A DNA stretch of 64,000 nt from Nansenia antarctica (taxonomy: Eukaryota; Chordata; Actinopteri; Argentiniformes; Microstomatidae): positions 38,730,442 through 38,794,441 of the forward strand of contig OZ022342.1 in assembly GCA_963989245.1 (NCBI GenBank). Reading direction: 5' to 3'. How positions within the stretch are numbered: position 1 is the stretch's first letter; every line of letters begins with the position of its first letter. The notes under the pieces were generated by a model that was not told the DNA's origin, ran no database searches, and saw only the letters and a list, made by a program, of their open reading frames with translations. A program made the translations under genes and the position numbers. This document shows positions 10,825 through 22,419 of this stretch, one piece after another.

Positions 10825-12306
10825 ACCTTCTGTGTCTGGTATCACCCTCCTGTGTCTGGGTAACACCCTCCTGTGTCTGGGTATCACCCTTCTGTGTCTG
10901 GTATCACCCTTCTGTGTCTGGTATCACCCTCCTGTGTCTGGGTATCACCCTTCTGTGTCTGGTATCACCCTCCTGTGTGTTGGTATCACCCTTCTGTGTG
11001 TTGGTATCACCCTTCTGTGTGTTGGTATCACTCTCCTGTGTCTGGGTATCACCCTCCTGTGTCTGGTATCACCCTTCTGTGTCTGGGTATCACCCTTCTG
11101 TGTTTGGGTATCACCCTTCTGTGTCTGGGTATCACCCTTCTGTGTCTGGTATCACCCTCCTGTGTGTTGGTATCACCCTCATGTGTCTGGTATCACCCTT
11201 CTGTGTCTGGTATCACCCTTCTGTGTCTGGTATCACCCTTCTGTGTCTGGTATCACCCTTCTGTGTCTGGTATCACCCTTCTGTGTGTTGGTATCACCCT
11301 CCTGTGTCTGGGTATCCCCCTTCTGTGTCTGGGTATCACCCTCCTGTGTCTGGTATCACCCTCCTGTGTCTGGTATCACCCTTCTGTGTCTGGGTATCAC
11401 CCTTCTGTGTGTTGGTATCACCCTTCTGTGTCTGGGTATCACCCTTCTGTGTCTGGTATCACCCTTCTGTGTCTGGGTATCACCCTTCTGTGTCTGGTAT
11501 CACCCTCCTGTGTGTTGGTATCACCCTCCTGTGTCTGGTATCACCCTTCTGTGTCTGGTATCACCCTTCTGTGTCTGGTATCACCCTTCTGTGTCTGGGT
11601 ATCACCCTTCTGTGTCTGGTATCACCCTTCTGTGTCTGGTATCACCCTTCTGTGTCTGGTATCACCCTTCTGTGTCTGGGTATCACCCTCCTGTGTCTGG
11701 GTATCACCCTTCTGTCTCTGGGTATCACCCTTCTGTGTCTGGTATCACCCTCCTGTGTCTGGTATCACCCTCCTGTGTCTGGTATCACCCTTCTGTGTCT
11801 GGTATCACCCTTCTGTGTCTGGTATCACCCTTCTGTGTCTGGTATCACCCTTCTGTGTCTGGTATCACCCTTCTGTGTCTGGGTATCACCCTTCTGTGTC
11901 TGGTATCACCCTTCTGTGTCTGGTATCACCCTTCTGTGTGTTGGTATCACCCTTCTGTGTCTGGTATCACCCTTCTGTGTCTGGTATCACCCTTCTGTGT
12001 CTGGTATTACCCTTCTGTGTCTGGGTATCACCCTTCTGTGTCTGGTATCACCCTCCTGTGTGTTGGTATCACCCTTCTCTGTCTGGTATCACCCTTCTGT
12101 GTCTGGTATCACCCTTCTGTGTGTTGGTATCACCCTTCTGGGTCTGGTATCACCCTTCTGTGTCTGGTATCACCCTTCTGTGTCTGGGTATCACCCTTCT
12201 GTGTCTGGGTATCACCCTTCTGTGTTTGGTATCAACCTTCTGTGTCTGGGTATCACCCTTCTGTGTCTGGTATCACCCTTCTGTGTCTGGTATCACCCTC
12301 CTGTGT
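10825..12306 (+). repeat. 20/21-bp minisatellite, ~70 copies
   Basis: The unit is CTGTGTCTGGTATCACCCTT (20 bp). Variants of 21 bp carry TCTGGG or TGTTGG in the middle, and C or T varies before the next CTG. The unit has no stop codon in any plus-strand frame, so three overlapping frames of about 500 codons are open. These are repeat artefacts without conserved domains. Confidence 0.92.
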
Positions 12307-13528
12307 AGGAATATGTTTCTATACTCCAGCAGGAGTACGTTTGCTGTTTGAGTAAGTTAGTTTGAATTATGTTATATTGGGAGTTTGAGTTTATTAGTCT
12401 TTTATTACAAACCACTAGACCTACCAAAGCATCGATCCTCTCCTGTTTCCATTTACTTTCACATACCTTAAGTATTGGGATTGATCTCCTAATCAATCGT
12501 AGCATGCTGCTGTTCACAACATACCGCTCCCCCTCTTAACATGTTGCAGTTGGCTCAACATGTCTTTATTGTCCTTCACATCTCAGCTGTTTCATGTTTA
12601 ATCCTCAAAAATCTTCTGTTGGATAATTGCTTCAGCGTGTAGACCCGTGTTGTAAAGCATGCATCTATGGTACTTTTGACCCAAAACATATTTTTTGTAA
12701 AATGTAACTGAGTTTTGCAACCCCAAAATGTTATGTAATACAATGGAACAGAAATCTTCATTTGCAGCCAAATTTGTCAGAGGTGTTCTTACCATTCCTG
12801 GACTTGGTGGTGGTAGTAGTTCTTGAAAATGTAAAGGGAAATATTTTCTTACGTGAACTAATGAGACTGCATTTGTTTAAGACACAATAAAGTGGAAATG
12901 TGATGGAAAATTGCCTGAAACCCTCATAAATGAAATGATTAAAGCACACATAAATACTTCTTCAGCGAGCCTTTAATATAAATAAACACGTTTCTGATCT
13001 TTCTTTTATAGGGCAATTTAATTCAGCAAACCAGAGAATGATTTCTGCCACCCTTTGGCTAAAATCACTACATTTTACAACTAAGCACTTAGCAATCTTT
13101 TAGTGCAATGTTACAGAACATGAAATTGTGGAATGATCTGACCCCCTGTTGGTTAAGTGTTGTGTTAGCTTTTTGGCTTAAAACACAAAATAATACTTGG
13201 ATTAGACAAAGCTCCACTACACTGTAATTATTGTAAATCAGCAAGTGTAATTATGCTATATTGAGGACTTCTAAACAAGCCACATGTTGAGAATTAAAGA
13301 GGAATTGCATCTTTCCCTAATAAAATTTTTATTAGACTCTATTACAATAAAATATGTTTTGTTTGTGTACTATGACTTGGATTTTATATATATATATATG
13401 GACAGCTGACTACTCATACTGTCATCTTTAAAAAGGCAGTCACATGTTATATTTAAGCAATATCACACAAGAGGGAGTGTGTTATACTGAATATCAGCAC
13501 GGCTGTGATTCGGTCTATATATTAGCAG
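12307..13528. other. Unique AT-rich DNA, no gene seen
   Basis: It contains a short (TA)n tract near 13387-13400. I see no coding region or element ends that I can support. Confidence 0.5.
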
Positions 13529-14160
13529 GGACCTGCTATGCTAGGAAGCAAGTTGCCTAATGGCATGAAAATGCAACATGTTGTACTTGTTGTGTGCCTG
13601 TACGTGTGAGAAGATGTCTTTTTCCAAATGGCACTTCCAATCAAGCACTACAAGTCCCTACAGTTTTCCCGCTTAGTCGCGTGCAGGGCCTCTAGGGAAT
13701 GGCCTAGGAGGGTGAAAGTTGACATGGTACAATGTCCCATGAAGGGGAAGGAGTGTGTAACGTTTGGTGAGTGTGACTCTTTCGCAGCCCCTTCCCTGGG
13801 CCCAAATGTACCCTTTTCTCCACAGACACACACAGTGGCCATATAAAGTCATGGAGGTATTTCAAAGTCCAAATGGACCTGCTATGCTAGGAAGCAAGTT
13901 GCCTAATGGCATGAAAATGCAACATGTTGTACTTGTTGTGTGCCTGTACGTGTGAGAAGATGTCTTTTTCCAAACGGCACTTCCAATCAAGCACTACAAC
14001 TCCCTACAGTTTTCCGCTTCGTCGCGTGCAGGGCCTCTAGGGAATGGCCGAGGAAGGTGAAAGTTAACATGGTACAATGTCCCATGAAGGGGAAGGAGTG
14101 TGTCAAGTTTGGTGAGTGTGACTCTTTCGCAGCCCGTTCCCTGGGCCCAAACGTACCCCA
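13529..14160 (+). repeat. Tandem duplication, 346-bp period
   Basis: The segment starting GGACCTGCTATGCTAGGAAG at 13529 recurs at 13875 with about 95% identity over roughly 280 bp. The copies are joined by a spacer present once. Short open frames in both copies encode related peptides, but they differ by frame-changing positions and show no known domain. Confidence 0.8.
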
Positions 14161-14465
14161 GCACTTTAATTCAGGCTTTTCGGCCTAGTGTGACGTTAAA
14201 GGTTAAAGGACTTTAGCGTCGCAACCGTAGGTGCCACAGACACGGTTCAGACATTTTCCGACTCGGCTCGGCCCCACTGAGAGACATATGGAACCCCCGA
14301 CTCGGTGTGGCGCCCCCTGTGGCCATCATTTGATAACTTCCCTCCTGAGTCAACTAGAACAGTGTTTCCCAAACCTCTCCTCGGGGCACCCCAGCCGCAC
14401 CACATATTTGATCTGTTCCACCACCAGCACACCTGATTCAACTAATCAAGTACAAAGCAATTATG
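14161..14465. other. Unique DNA with a dispersed-repeat end
   Basis: CAGTGTTTCCCAAACC followed by CTCCTCGGGGCACCCC near 14370 resembles the end of a common vertebrate hAT-derived repeat. No matching opposite end was found in the window. No gene seen. Confidence 0.35.
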
Positions 14466-15385
14466 GTTCCCCTAAGCCACTCCCCCTAAGTGTCTAAGCC
14501 ACTCCCACTTTGATACAAGCTCCACCCACTTTGATACAAGCCACTCCCACTTTGATACAAACCACTCCCCCTAAGTGTCTAAGCCACTCCCACTTTGATA
14601 CAAGCTCCACCCACTTTGATACAAGCCACTCCCACTTTGATACATGCCACTCCCCCTAACTGTCTAAGCCACACCCACTTTGATACAAGCTCCTCCCACT
14701 TTGATACAGGCCACACCCACTTTGATACAAGCCACTCCCCCTAACTGTCTAAGCCACTCCCACTTTGATACAAGCTCCACCCACTTTGATACAAGCCACT
14801 CCCACTTTGATACAAGCTCCACCCACTTTGATACAAGCCACTCCCACTTTGATACAAGCCACTCCCCCTAAGTGTCTAAGCCACTCCCACTTTGATTCAA
14901 GCTCCACCCACTTTGATACAAGCCACTCCCACTTTGATACAAGCCACTCCCCCTAACTGTCTAAGCCACACCCACTTTGATACAAGCTCCACCCACATTG
15001 ATACAAGCCACTCCCACTTTGATACAAGCCACTCCCCTAACAGTCTAAGCCACACCCACTTTGATACAAGCGCCACCCACTTTGATACAAGTCACTCCCC
15101 CTAACTGTCTAAGCCACACCCACTTTGATACAAGCTCCACCCACTTTGATACAAGCCACTCCCACTTTGATACAAGCTCCACCCACTTTGATACAAGCCA
15201 CACCCACTTTGATACAAGCCACTCCCCCTAAGTGTCTAAGCCACTCCCACTTTGATTCAAGCTCCACCCACTTTGATACAAGCCACTCCCACTTTGATAC
15301 AGGCCACACCCACATTGATACAAGCCACTCCCACTTTGATACAAGCCACTCCCCCTAACTGTCTAAGCCACACCCACTTTGATAA
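14466..15385 (+). repeat. 21/22-bp minisatellite with higher-order blocks
   Basis: Two 21-bp unit types, AAGCCACTCCCACTTTGATAC and AAGCTCCACCCACTTTGATAC shifted versions, alternate. A 22-bp separator containing CCCCCTAACTGTCTAAGCC recurs every ~85-130 bp. At least seven higher-order blocks can be counted. Confidence 0.85.
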
Positions 15386-15705
15386 ATAAATTATATTTAT
15401 ATAGCGCTTTTCCGAGGCTCAAATACCCTGACAATATGGGGAAAACAGGAAAGTGCTGTGTCCCTTGTTGTATGAATAGATCCGACCGAATGAACGTTGA
15501 AGCGCACTGACCATAACGTCGGGTTGTAAAATAGCCTAGTTTGATAGGCCTATTGACAGCGAATAAAACAGTGAAGATGACAATTGTTTCTTCTGTTGTT
15601 ATTAAAATCTGTTCTCAGTTGGTTGTTTCTCAAAATGTGGCCTATTAAAATCTGTTCTCCGTTGGTTGTATCTCAAAATGTGGCCTAACTAATTAATGCA
15701 AGTGC
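15386..15705. other. Unique DNA next to the minisatellite
   Basis: It begins with TATATTTATATAGCGCTTTTC, a motif common in fish repeats. A short duplication, AAAATCTGTTCTC.GTTGGTTG, occurs at about 15603 and 15648. No gene seen. Confidence 0.45.
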
Positions 15706-15872
15706 AGCCCGACAGGCGCACATAACAGGCGCACCCCTGCGCTTTCAGAACGAGCTACCCCAATCTCACGTCGGAATTCGACGTTTGGATATGCAATCTC
15801 ACGTCGGAATTCGACGTTTGGATGCGATGGACAGACGTCGAATCCTGACGTCTGCCGTGTGAGACCAGGTTG
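15706..15872 (+). repeat. Dispersed repeat, copy 2, abutting the satellite
   Basis: Homologous to 1257-1383. Here the AATCTCACGTCGGAATTCG block is present twice (15762-15790 and ~15795-15823, period 33 bp). Its last bases, GAGACCAGGTTG, run straight into the first unit of the 28-bp satellite. Confidence 0.75.
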
Positions 15873-17020
15873 GCTATGTATGTCATGTATACAGCCCTCT
15901 GCTATGTATGTCATGTATACAGCCCTCTGCTATGTACAGTATGTCATGTATACAGCCCTCTGCTATGTATGTCATGTATAAAGCCCTCTGCTATGTATGT
16001 CATGTATACAGCCCTCTGCTATGTATGTCATGTATACAGCCCTCTGCTATGTATGTCATGTATACAGCCCTCTGCTATGTATGTCATGTATAAAGCCCTC
16101 TGCTATGTATGTCATGTATACAGCCTTCTGCTATGTATGTCATGTATACAGCCCTCTGCTATGTATGTCATGTATACAGACCTCTACTATGTATAGTATG
16201 TAATGTATACAGCCCTCTGCTATGTATGTCATGTATACAGCCCTCTGCTATACAGCCCTCTACTATGTATGTCATGTATACAGCCCTCTCTATGTATGTC
16301 ATGTATACAGCCCTCTACTATGTATGTCAAGTATACAGCCCTCTACTATGTATGTCATGTATACAGCCCTCTCTATGTATGTCATGTATACAGCCCTCTC
16401 TATGTATGGCATGTATACAGCCCTCTACTATGTATGTCATGTATACAGCCCTCTGCTATGTATGTCATGTATACAGCCCTCTGCTGTGTATGTCATGTAT
16501 ACAGCCCTCTATGTATGTCATGTATACAGCCCTCAATGTATGTCATATATACAGCCCTCTGCTATTTATGTAATGTATACAGCCCTCTGCTATGTATGTC
16601 ATGTATACAGCCCTCTGCTATGTATGTCATGTATACAGCCCTCTGCTATGTATGTCATGTATACACCCCTCTGCTATGTATGTCATGTATACAGCCTTCT
16701 GCTATGTATGTCATGTATACAGCCCTCTATGTATGTCATGTATACAGCCCTCTGCTATGTATGCCATGTATACAGCCCTCTGCTATGTATGTCATGTATA
16801 CAGCCCTCTGCTATGTATGTCATGTATACAGCCTTCTGCTATGTATGTCATGTATACAGCCCTCTATGTATGTCATGTATACAGCCCTCTGCTATGTATG
16901 TCATGTATACAGACCTCTGCTATGTATGTCATGTATACAGCCCTCTGTTATACAGCCCTCTACTATGTATGTCAGGTATACAGCCCTCTCTATTCATGTC
17001 ATGTATACAGCCCTCTCTAT
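15873..17020 (+). repeat. 28-bp satellite, block 1
   Basis: The shared core of the unit is GTATGTCATGTATACAGCC. It is preceded by a variable part: CTCTGCTAT or CTCTACTAT (28-bp units), CTCTCTAT (27 bp) or CTCTAT (25 bp). Truncated 15-bp units (CTCTGCTATACAGCC) also occur. All plus-strand frames are stop-free. Block 1 is mainly the 28-bp type and ends at the insertion point of the 17021-23492 element. Confidence 0.97.
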
Positions 17021-18119
17021 AGCCCCTTTTCCACTATCGTTCCAAAAGCGCTTCTTTGGCGCTTTTCCATTTGTCGGCCCGGGTCGCCTCGGCTCGGTTC
17101 GGCTCGCTTCTTTAGCTACCCTTCGATACCAGGGTCTAAATTTAGACCCGGAACCTTTTTGCCAGGCTGCGTGTGACGTGTGACGCTGCACACCGTTGAT
17201 TGGTCAATGGAAATCATCATCCCATGTTCATAGATTTCTTCGCTAACCGCCATCTTGAAATACCACATTCGCTCTTGGAAAATGTCACTACAGTTTCTGT
17301 CAGTGGCGGCTGGCCGATAGAGGGCGCTGGGGCGCCGCCCCCACCTTCACTTCCTAGTTGCGATTTGTAAAAGTTTTTTTTTTAAATAAACGTTGTTTAT
17401 TCACAAAATGCGGCTGATATTCTGTCGGCGCCTATCAGCATTCATTAAAAATCCTCCAATACAATAAACATTTTATCTGTGTGTGTGTAAAATTCACTGT
17501 TAAAATACATAGGGGGAGGAGTCGGGTCGCCGATCGAATGCAAGTCCATCGCAGGCCAAATACTTTTCGCTTACACGTGAGCTGTAGCAGCGCTCCAATC
17601 GGCTGTCTCTATTTCTCGGCCGGGGCGCAAAAAGTTGCGCCCTGAATATCCGGTTGTATTGCAGACAATGCATTATGCTGAGGACTTCCGACTTCCGGGC
17701 TTCCGGACTTCCGGGCTTCCGGACTGCTCTCCTAACAAATTAAGTTGTTTACAATGTAAGGAGGATTTATTTCTGTAAACAAATTGAACAAATGGATTAG
17801 AAGGAGGCATCTTTTGTTCCCAACTTGAGGATATTGCAACTGGACCTATTACCGAAGTCAAACTTCGTTTGTGGTCGCAATCTCCGCACCGGCTGTTAGG
17901 CTGCTACTGTTGGTGTTTTGCGAAGCCAGAATACACAAACTCGACCTGAAGGTAAGAGAGTCAGCTAAGATAAAAGCTACTTCAAACATTTAGTAATATC
18001 GTCAGCATGGTACGTTTTCTAATGTCGTCTTTTCGCCTGTTTGTTTATGTATTCACCCAGCACACGCACACACACACACACACGCACACACGCACACACG
18101 CACACACGCACACACGCAC

Positions 18120-18160
<41 letters not shown>

Positions 18161-18170
18161 CACACACTCA

Positions 18171-18485
18171 CTAGAGGGGATGAAGAGGTCTGTACAGGGG
18201 GGTAGAGGGGATGAAGAGGTCTGTACAGGGGGGTAGAGGGGATGAAGAGGTCTGTACAGGGGGTAGAGGGGATGGAGAGGTCTGTAGAGGTGGTTAGAGG
18301 GGATGAAGAGGTCTGTAGAGGTGGGTAGAGGGGATGAAGAGGTCTGTACAGGGGGGTAGAGGGGATGAAGAGGTCTGTAGAGGTGGGTAGAGGGGATGAA
18401 GAGGTCTGTACAGGGGGGTAGAGGGGATGAAGAGGTCTGTACAGGGGGGTAGAGGGGATGGCGAGGTCTGTACAGGGGGGTAGAG
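18171..18485 (+). repeat. 31-bp minisatellite, ~10 copies
   Basis: The unit is TAGAGGGGATGAAGAGGTCT followed by GTACAGGGGGG or GTAGAGGTGGG. It lies between the CA-rich tract and the LINE fragment. Confidence 0.9.
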
Positions 18486-18515
18486 CTATTCTCATGCTAA
18501 AATCGACTGTAAATC

Positions 18516-19849
18516 CAGATTCAGATTCAGATTCAGATTCAGATAACGTTTATTGCCATTATGCTTGACACATATAGGAATTTGCTTTGGCATTACAGAA
18601 GGTGCATTTATGCTTTTTTCACATATATATGAACAAAACAAGTACAATACAAATGCAAAAACAGGCAAAAACAGGACAACACAGGACAGACAGTGCATGG
18701 ATAGTGCTGTAAATAAAGTGCAGTGCAGAGTTATACAAGGTCTAGTGCATGTTCAGTCCTGGGCAGACTTGGAGGCGGGGGGGAGGGGGAAGCCAGAGTC
18801 ATTTAGCAGCCTGGCGGCTGAGGGGAAGAAACTGAGCCTGTGGCGGGCCTTCGGTGCCTTAGGCAGCCGCAACCTTCTTCCAGAGGGAAGCAGGGTGAGG
18901 AGGCCGTGGCCGGGGTGGAAGGGGTCGGCCATGATCTTTCTTGCCCTCCTCAGAGCCCTGGTGTCATGCAAGGAGTTGAGGGAGGGCAAGGGACAGCCGA
19001 TCACCCTATCTGCTGAACGTAACACCCGCTGAAACTTGGCCTTGTCCTTGGTCGTTGCAGCAGGGAACCAGGTGATGATGGAGTGGGTGAGGATGGACTC
19101 TATGATGGCCGTGTAAAACTGGACCATCATGGACCTCGGCAGCCTGAATTTCCTCAGCTGCCGGAGGAAGAACATCCTCTTCTGGGCCTTCTTCGTGAGG
19201 GCCTCGGTGTTCCGCTCCCACTTAAGGTCCCGGGAGATGGTCATGCCTAGAAAGCGGCATGACTCCACGGAGGCCACCGGGGTACCTCCCAGCGTGATGG
19301 GAGGGGGCAGGGCTGCTTTCCTACGGAAGTCCACCACCATCTCCACTGTTTTTAGAGCGTTTAGCTCCAGATTGTTAACACTGCACCAGCTCTGCAGCTA
19401 GTCGATCTCACCCCTGTAGGCAGATTCGTCCCCCTTGGAGATGAGGCCCACCAGGGTGGTGTCGTCTGCAAACTTCAGGAGCTTGACCGAGGGGTGGCGG
19501 GAGACACAGCTGTTGGTGTATAGGGAGAACAGTGCTGGAGACAGGACGCAGCCCTGCGGGGAGCCCGTGCTGGTGGACCTGGAGCTGGAAATGCTCTTCC
19601 CCAGCTTCACCCGCTGAGACCTGTCAGTCAGGAAGTCCGTGATCCACCTGCAGTTGGAGTCCGGCACCTGCAGCAGGGATAGCTGGTGCTCCAGGATGTG
19701 TGGGAGGATCGTGTTGAAGGCCGAGCTGAAGTCCACGAACAGGATCCTGGCGTAGTTGCCTGCAGTGTCTAGGTGTTCTAGTGCGTAGTGCAGAGCCATG
19801 TTCACGGTTTTAAAGTTGATATTCTTCCCCGTGGAGCATGCCCCCATAA
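18516..19849 (-). pseudogene. CR1/Rex-like LINE (type B), RT and 3' end, broken
   Basis: On the minus strand the RT part runs from 19849 to about 18753. It includes FVDFSSAFNTILPH, TGSPQGCVLSPALF and the catalytic KFADDTTLVGLI. An in-frame stop lies at 19398-19400, after the GDESAYRGEID stretch. The frame resumes with VEMVVDFRRKA and ends with a typical LINE C-terminal region (VIGCPLPSLNSL, PSGRRLRLPKA). The 3' UTR runs to a CTGAAT hexamer tail at 18516-18543. The endonuclease region and the N-terminal part of the RT are missing (5' truncation). The fragment at 41467-41932 and the tail at 9100-9215 belong to the same type. RT function is established for the family; this copy is inactive. Confidence 0.85.
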
Positions 19850-19897
19850 CCTGTGCCCCACCCAACATTTTTAGCACCAGCCGCCACTGGTTTCTGT

Positions 19898-20206
19898 AAT
19901 AGCTTATTAATAAAGATTCGAAAAATTATGCTGACCATCGTATTATATCTTAGTTTAATGTCATTTCAATGCATCATAGAACTTTTATTTACAACAAGCA
20001 TAACACAAAAATCGCTATTATGCACCGTCTTTGCCCGTGAATAACACCGGCTGTGAATGTGGTAGAAACACAATACTCCTTTGCTAACTTCACCATCGGT
20101 CTACGGTCATTTTGAGCCCTTAACCACCGCGCTGACACCCCGAGAAGTTATGCTTTTAATCGTAAACTCAATGAACCGGGAGTTCACCCGGCCGCTGCTG
20201 CTCGCA
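19898..20206. other. Interior of the composite element, no gene seen
   Basis: This is the sequence between the hAT ending at 19889 and the 206-bp repeats. It shares GCACCGTCTTTGCCCGTGAA with 22155-22174 (one mismatch), so these two stretches flank the repeat array as direct repeats. Confidence 0.5.
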
Positions 20207-22153
20207 GCACCGCTTGCTGCTGGTTGAAAGTCCCGTTGACAGCGGGGGCAGAGAAACGTTTTAACAGGGAATTCGCTCCGCGCTGTCGACGGTGATAGGA
20301 GTGTAGGATCGACACCATTCAAATGGTTTTGGATTCCCTGTCCTCTCCTCTATCCGGACGCGTTTGAATTGTTATCCTAACCCACGGTAATCTAAAGTTA
20401 TTAACCCGCAAATAGGGTTGGGTACCGAAAATCGGTACCGGTATATACCGGTTACTTTACATTCGGTATTTACCGTACCGAATTGCAAAGGAGATTTCGG
20501 TACCTCATTTCGGTACTTTTCTATCTCGCCCCCTGGTGTCCGGTGTCATGCAACAGTCAACTGGTGACTCGTGACGTCACATCGCCTGTTAAATTTCCAC
20601 TCAGTGAAGCAGCGAGTACGGAAGGATAACGAGTTAAGGTTGCTAATAGCAACTTCCGCTAGCGGGTTGGCGTAACACGACGCTCGACTTATGGGTGCGT
20701 TCCGTAAACTCGTTCTGGAATTCTGATCACCACTCGTGGAATGCCTTTTGTCCAATCAAATGACTTGCTCCCTTTATGACGTCGGGCCCAGTGTGCGCTG
20801 CGACGCTCTCAGAGCGAGTTTACGAACTCAAGCCTTTGATTGGACAGTGCACTCCAGGATTCTACGCGTCTGTTGATGACGTTGTGCGGATGTGTGGCTG
20901 CGTCTCTGCGAGGTGGACAACATGATCAAGGATCTCTTGATATTCGGGTACTGTGTCAGATCATGTATATATCATGTAGATATATCCTTATCCTACTACT
21001 GTGTCTGAAAAATCAATCGTCATGTCATCATGGACCAGAGAGGGGGAGGGGAGTAGTAGTAGCTGAGCAGCAACAGAGTTTGGATTTTGACGAGGTGGAG
21101 GGCTCCAGTTCATCAGAGTTATATTTCCTCTTGGTCTTCTTGGTTCTGGGGGCTATGCAGGCCTCTTCACTAGATCCCTTTTCTAAGAATATTCTGATGT
21201 CCTTGAGGGGCTGCCGAACAAGTGTGTACTCGTATTCGACATCAGTACCAACGATAGGCACCCCCAGCTTAATGGAGTCCCCAAGGCTCAGGAGTTTTAT
21301 TTTAATTTATTTTAATTTGAGTGTATATTTAACTAATATATATTGTGCCTCAGCAATAAAAAAGTGAAAAGCTGTTTAATGTTGTCGACCGTGTTATTAT
21401 TATATATATATATGTCATTTTTAAAAATCAAAAGTACCGAATTAAGTACCGTTTCGGTACCGGTAACGTTTTTAAAGTATCGGTTAGGTACCGGTACCGG
21501 ATAAAACCCAAACGATACCCAACCCTACCCGCAAAGCACCGCTTACTGCTGGATGAAACTCCTGTTGACAGCGGGGGCAGAGAATATTTCTACCCGGGAA
21601 TTCGCTCCGCGCTGTCGACGGTGATAGGAGTGTAGGATCGATACCATTCAAATGGTTTTGGATTCCCTGTCCTCTCCCCTATCCGGACACGTTTGAATTG
21701 TTATCCTAACCCACGGTAATCCAAAGTTATTAACCCGCAAAGCACCGCTTGCTGCTGGTTGAAAGTCCCGTTGACAGCAGGGGCAGAGAAACGTTTTAAC
21801 AGGGAATTCGCTCAGCGCTGTCGACGGTGATAGGAGTGTAGGATCGACACCATTCAAATGGTTTTGGATTCCCTGTCCTCTCCTCTATCCGGACACGTTT
21901 GAATTGTTATCCTAACCCACGGTAATCCAAAGTTATTAACCCGCAAAGCACCGCTTGCTGCTGGATGAAACTCCTGTTGACAGCGGGGGCAGAGAATATT
22001 TCTACCCGGGAATTCGCTCCGCGCTGTCGACGGTGATAAGAGTGTATGATCGACACCATTCAAATGGTTTTGGATTCCCTGTCCTCTCCCCTATCCGGAC
22101 ACGTTTGAATTGTTATCCTAACCCACGGTAAACCGAAGTTATTAACCCGCAAA
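20207..22153 (+). repeat. 206-bp tandem repeats, four copies in ABAB order, split by a hAT
   Basis: Copies are at 20207-20412, 21536-21741, 21742-21947 and 21948-22153, each exactly 206 bp. Copies 1 and 3 share GGTTGAAAGTCCCGTTGAC and AAACGTTTTAACAGGG. Copies 2 and 4 share GGATGAAACTCCTGTTGAC and AATATTTCTACCCGGG. The array thus evolved as a 412-bp dimer. The hAT at 20413-21527 lies between copies 1 and 2. Confidence 0.93.
20413..21527. mobile_element. hAT insertion with GGTACCG-rich ends
   Basis: The ends read TAGGGTTGGGTACCG and, inverted, TAGGGTTGGGTATCG, each followed by several GGTACCGGTA-type motifs. CCCGCAAA is duplicated at 20405-20412 and 21528-21535. The interior has a 77-codon minus-strand frame (21028-21261) with no recognised domain, so the copy appears non-autonomous. 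Confidence 0.9.
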
Positions 22154-22419
22154 GGGCACCGTGTTTGTCCGTGAATAACACGCCACACAATGATACTACA
22201 GTTCATAAAGCAGACAAGTGAAGGCAGTGGTTTTAAGGGTTCAAAAAACATGACTTTATTATGTGTACATAGCTTCCTCTCTCTCTTTCTCTTTCTCTCC
22301 CAAAAAATCACGGTTAGTAATATACCACATGCCGAGGGAAAGGCATACGATAACTTCAAGTTCCTCCATGTCGCTGTTGTTGTGGCTGTTTTGTGTCTCG
22401 TGAAAATATACGTCACCAC

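Larger units (their letters stand above)
17301..19889. mobile_element. hAT insertion holding a LINE fragment
   Basis: The ends are CAGTGGCGGCTGG and, inverted, CAGTGGCGGCTGGTGC. GTTTCTGT is duplicated at 17293-17300 and 19890-19897. The interior is non-coding apart from the antisense LINE at 18516-19849. It also holds a CA/GCACAC tract (about 18057-18155) and a 31-bp minisatellite. No transposase is visible. Confidence 0.88.

Noticed and set aside
10668..12355. Three overlapping ~500-codon frames as a repeat protein gene
   Set aside because: All three frames are open at once over a 20/21-bp minisatellite, which is expected from its composition.
15873..17020. CRISPR-like array of 28-bp repeats
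   Set aside because: Units are directly adjacent with no unique spacers, and the window is eukaryotic.
18160..18495. Minus-strand 111-codon frame rich in Pro/Ser/Leu
   Set aside because: It is the antisense reading of the 31-bp minisatellite.
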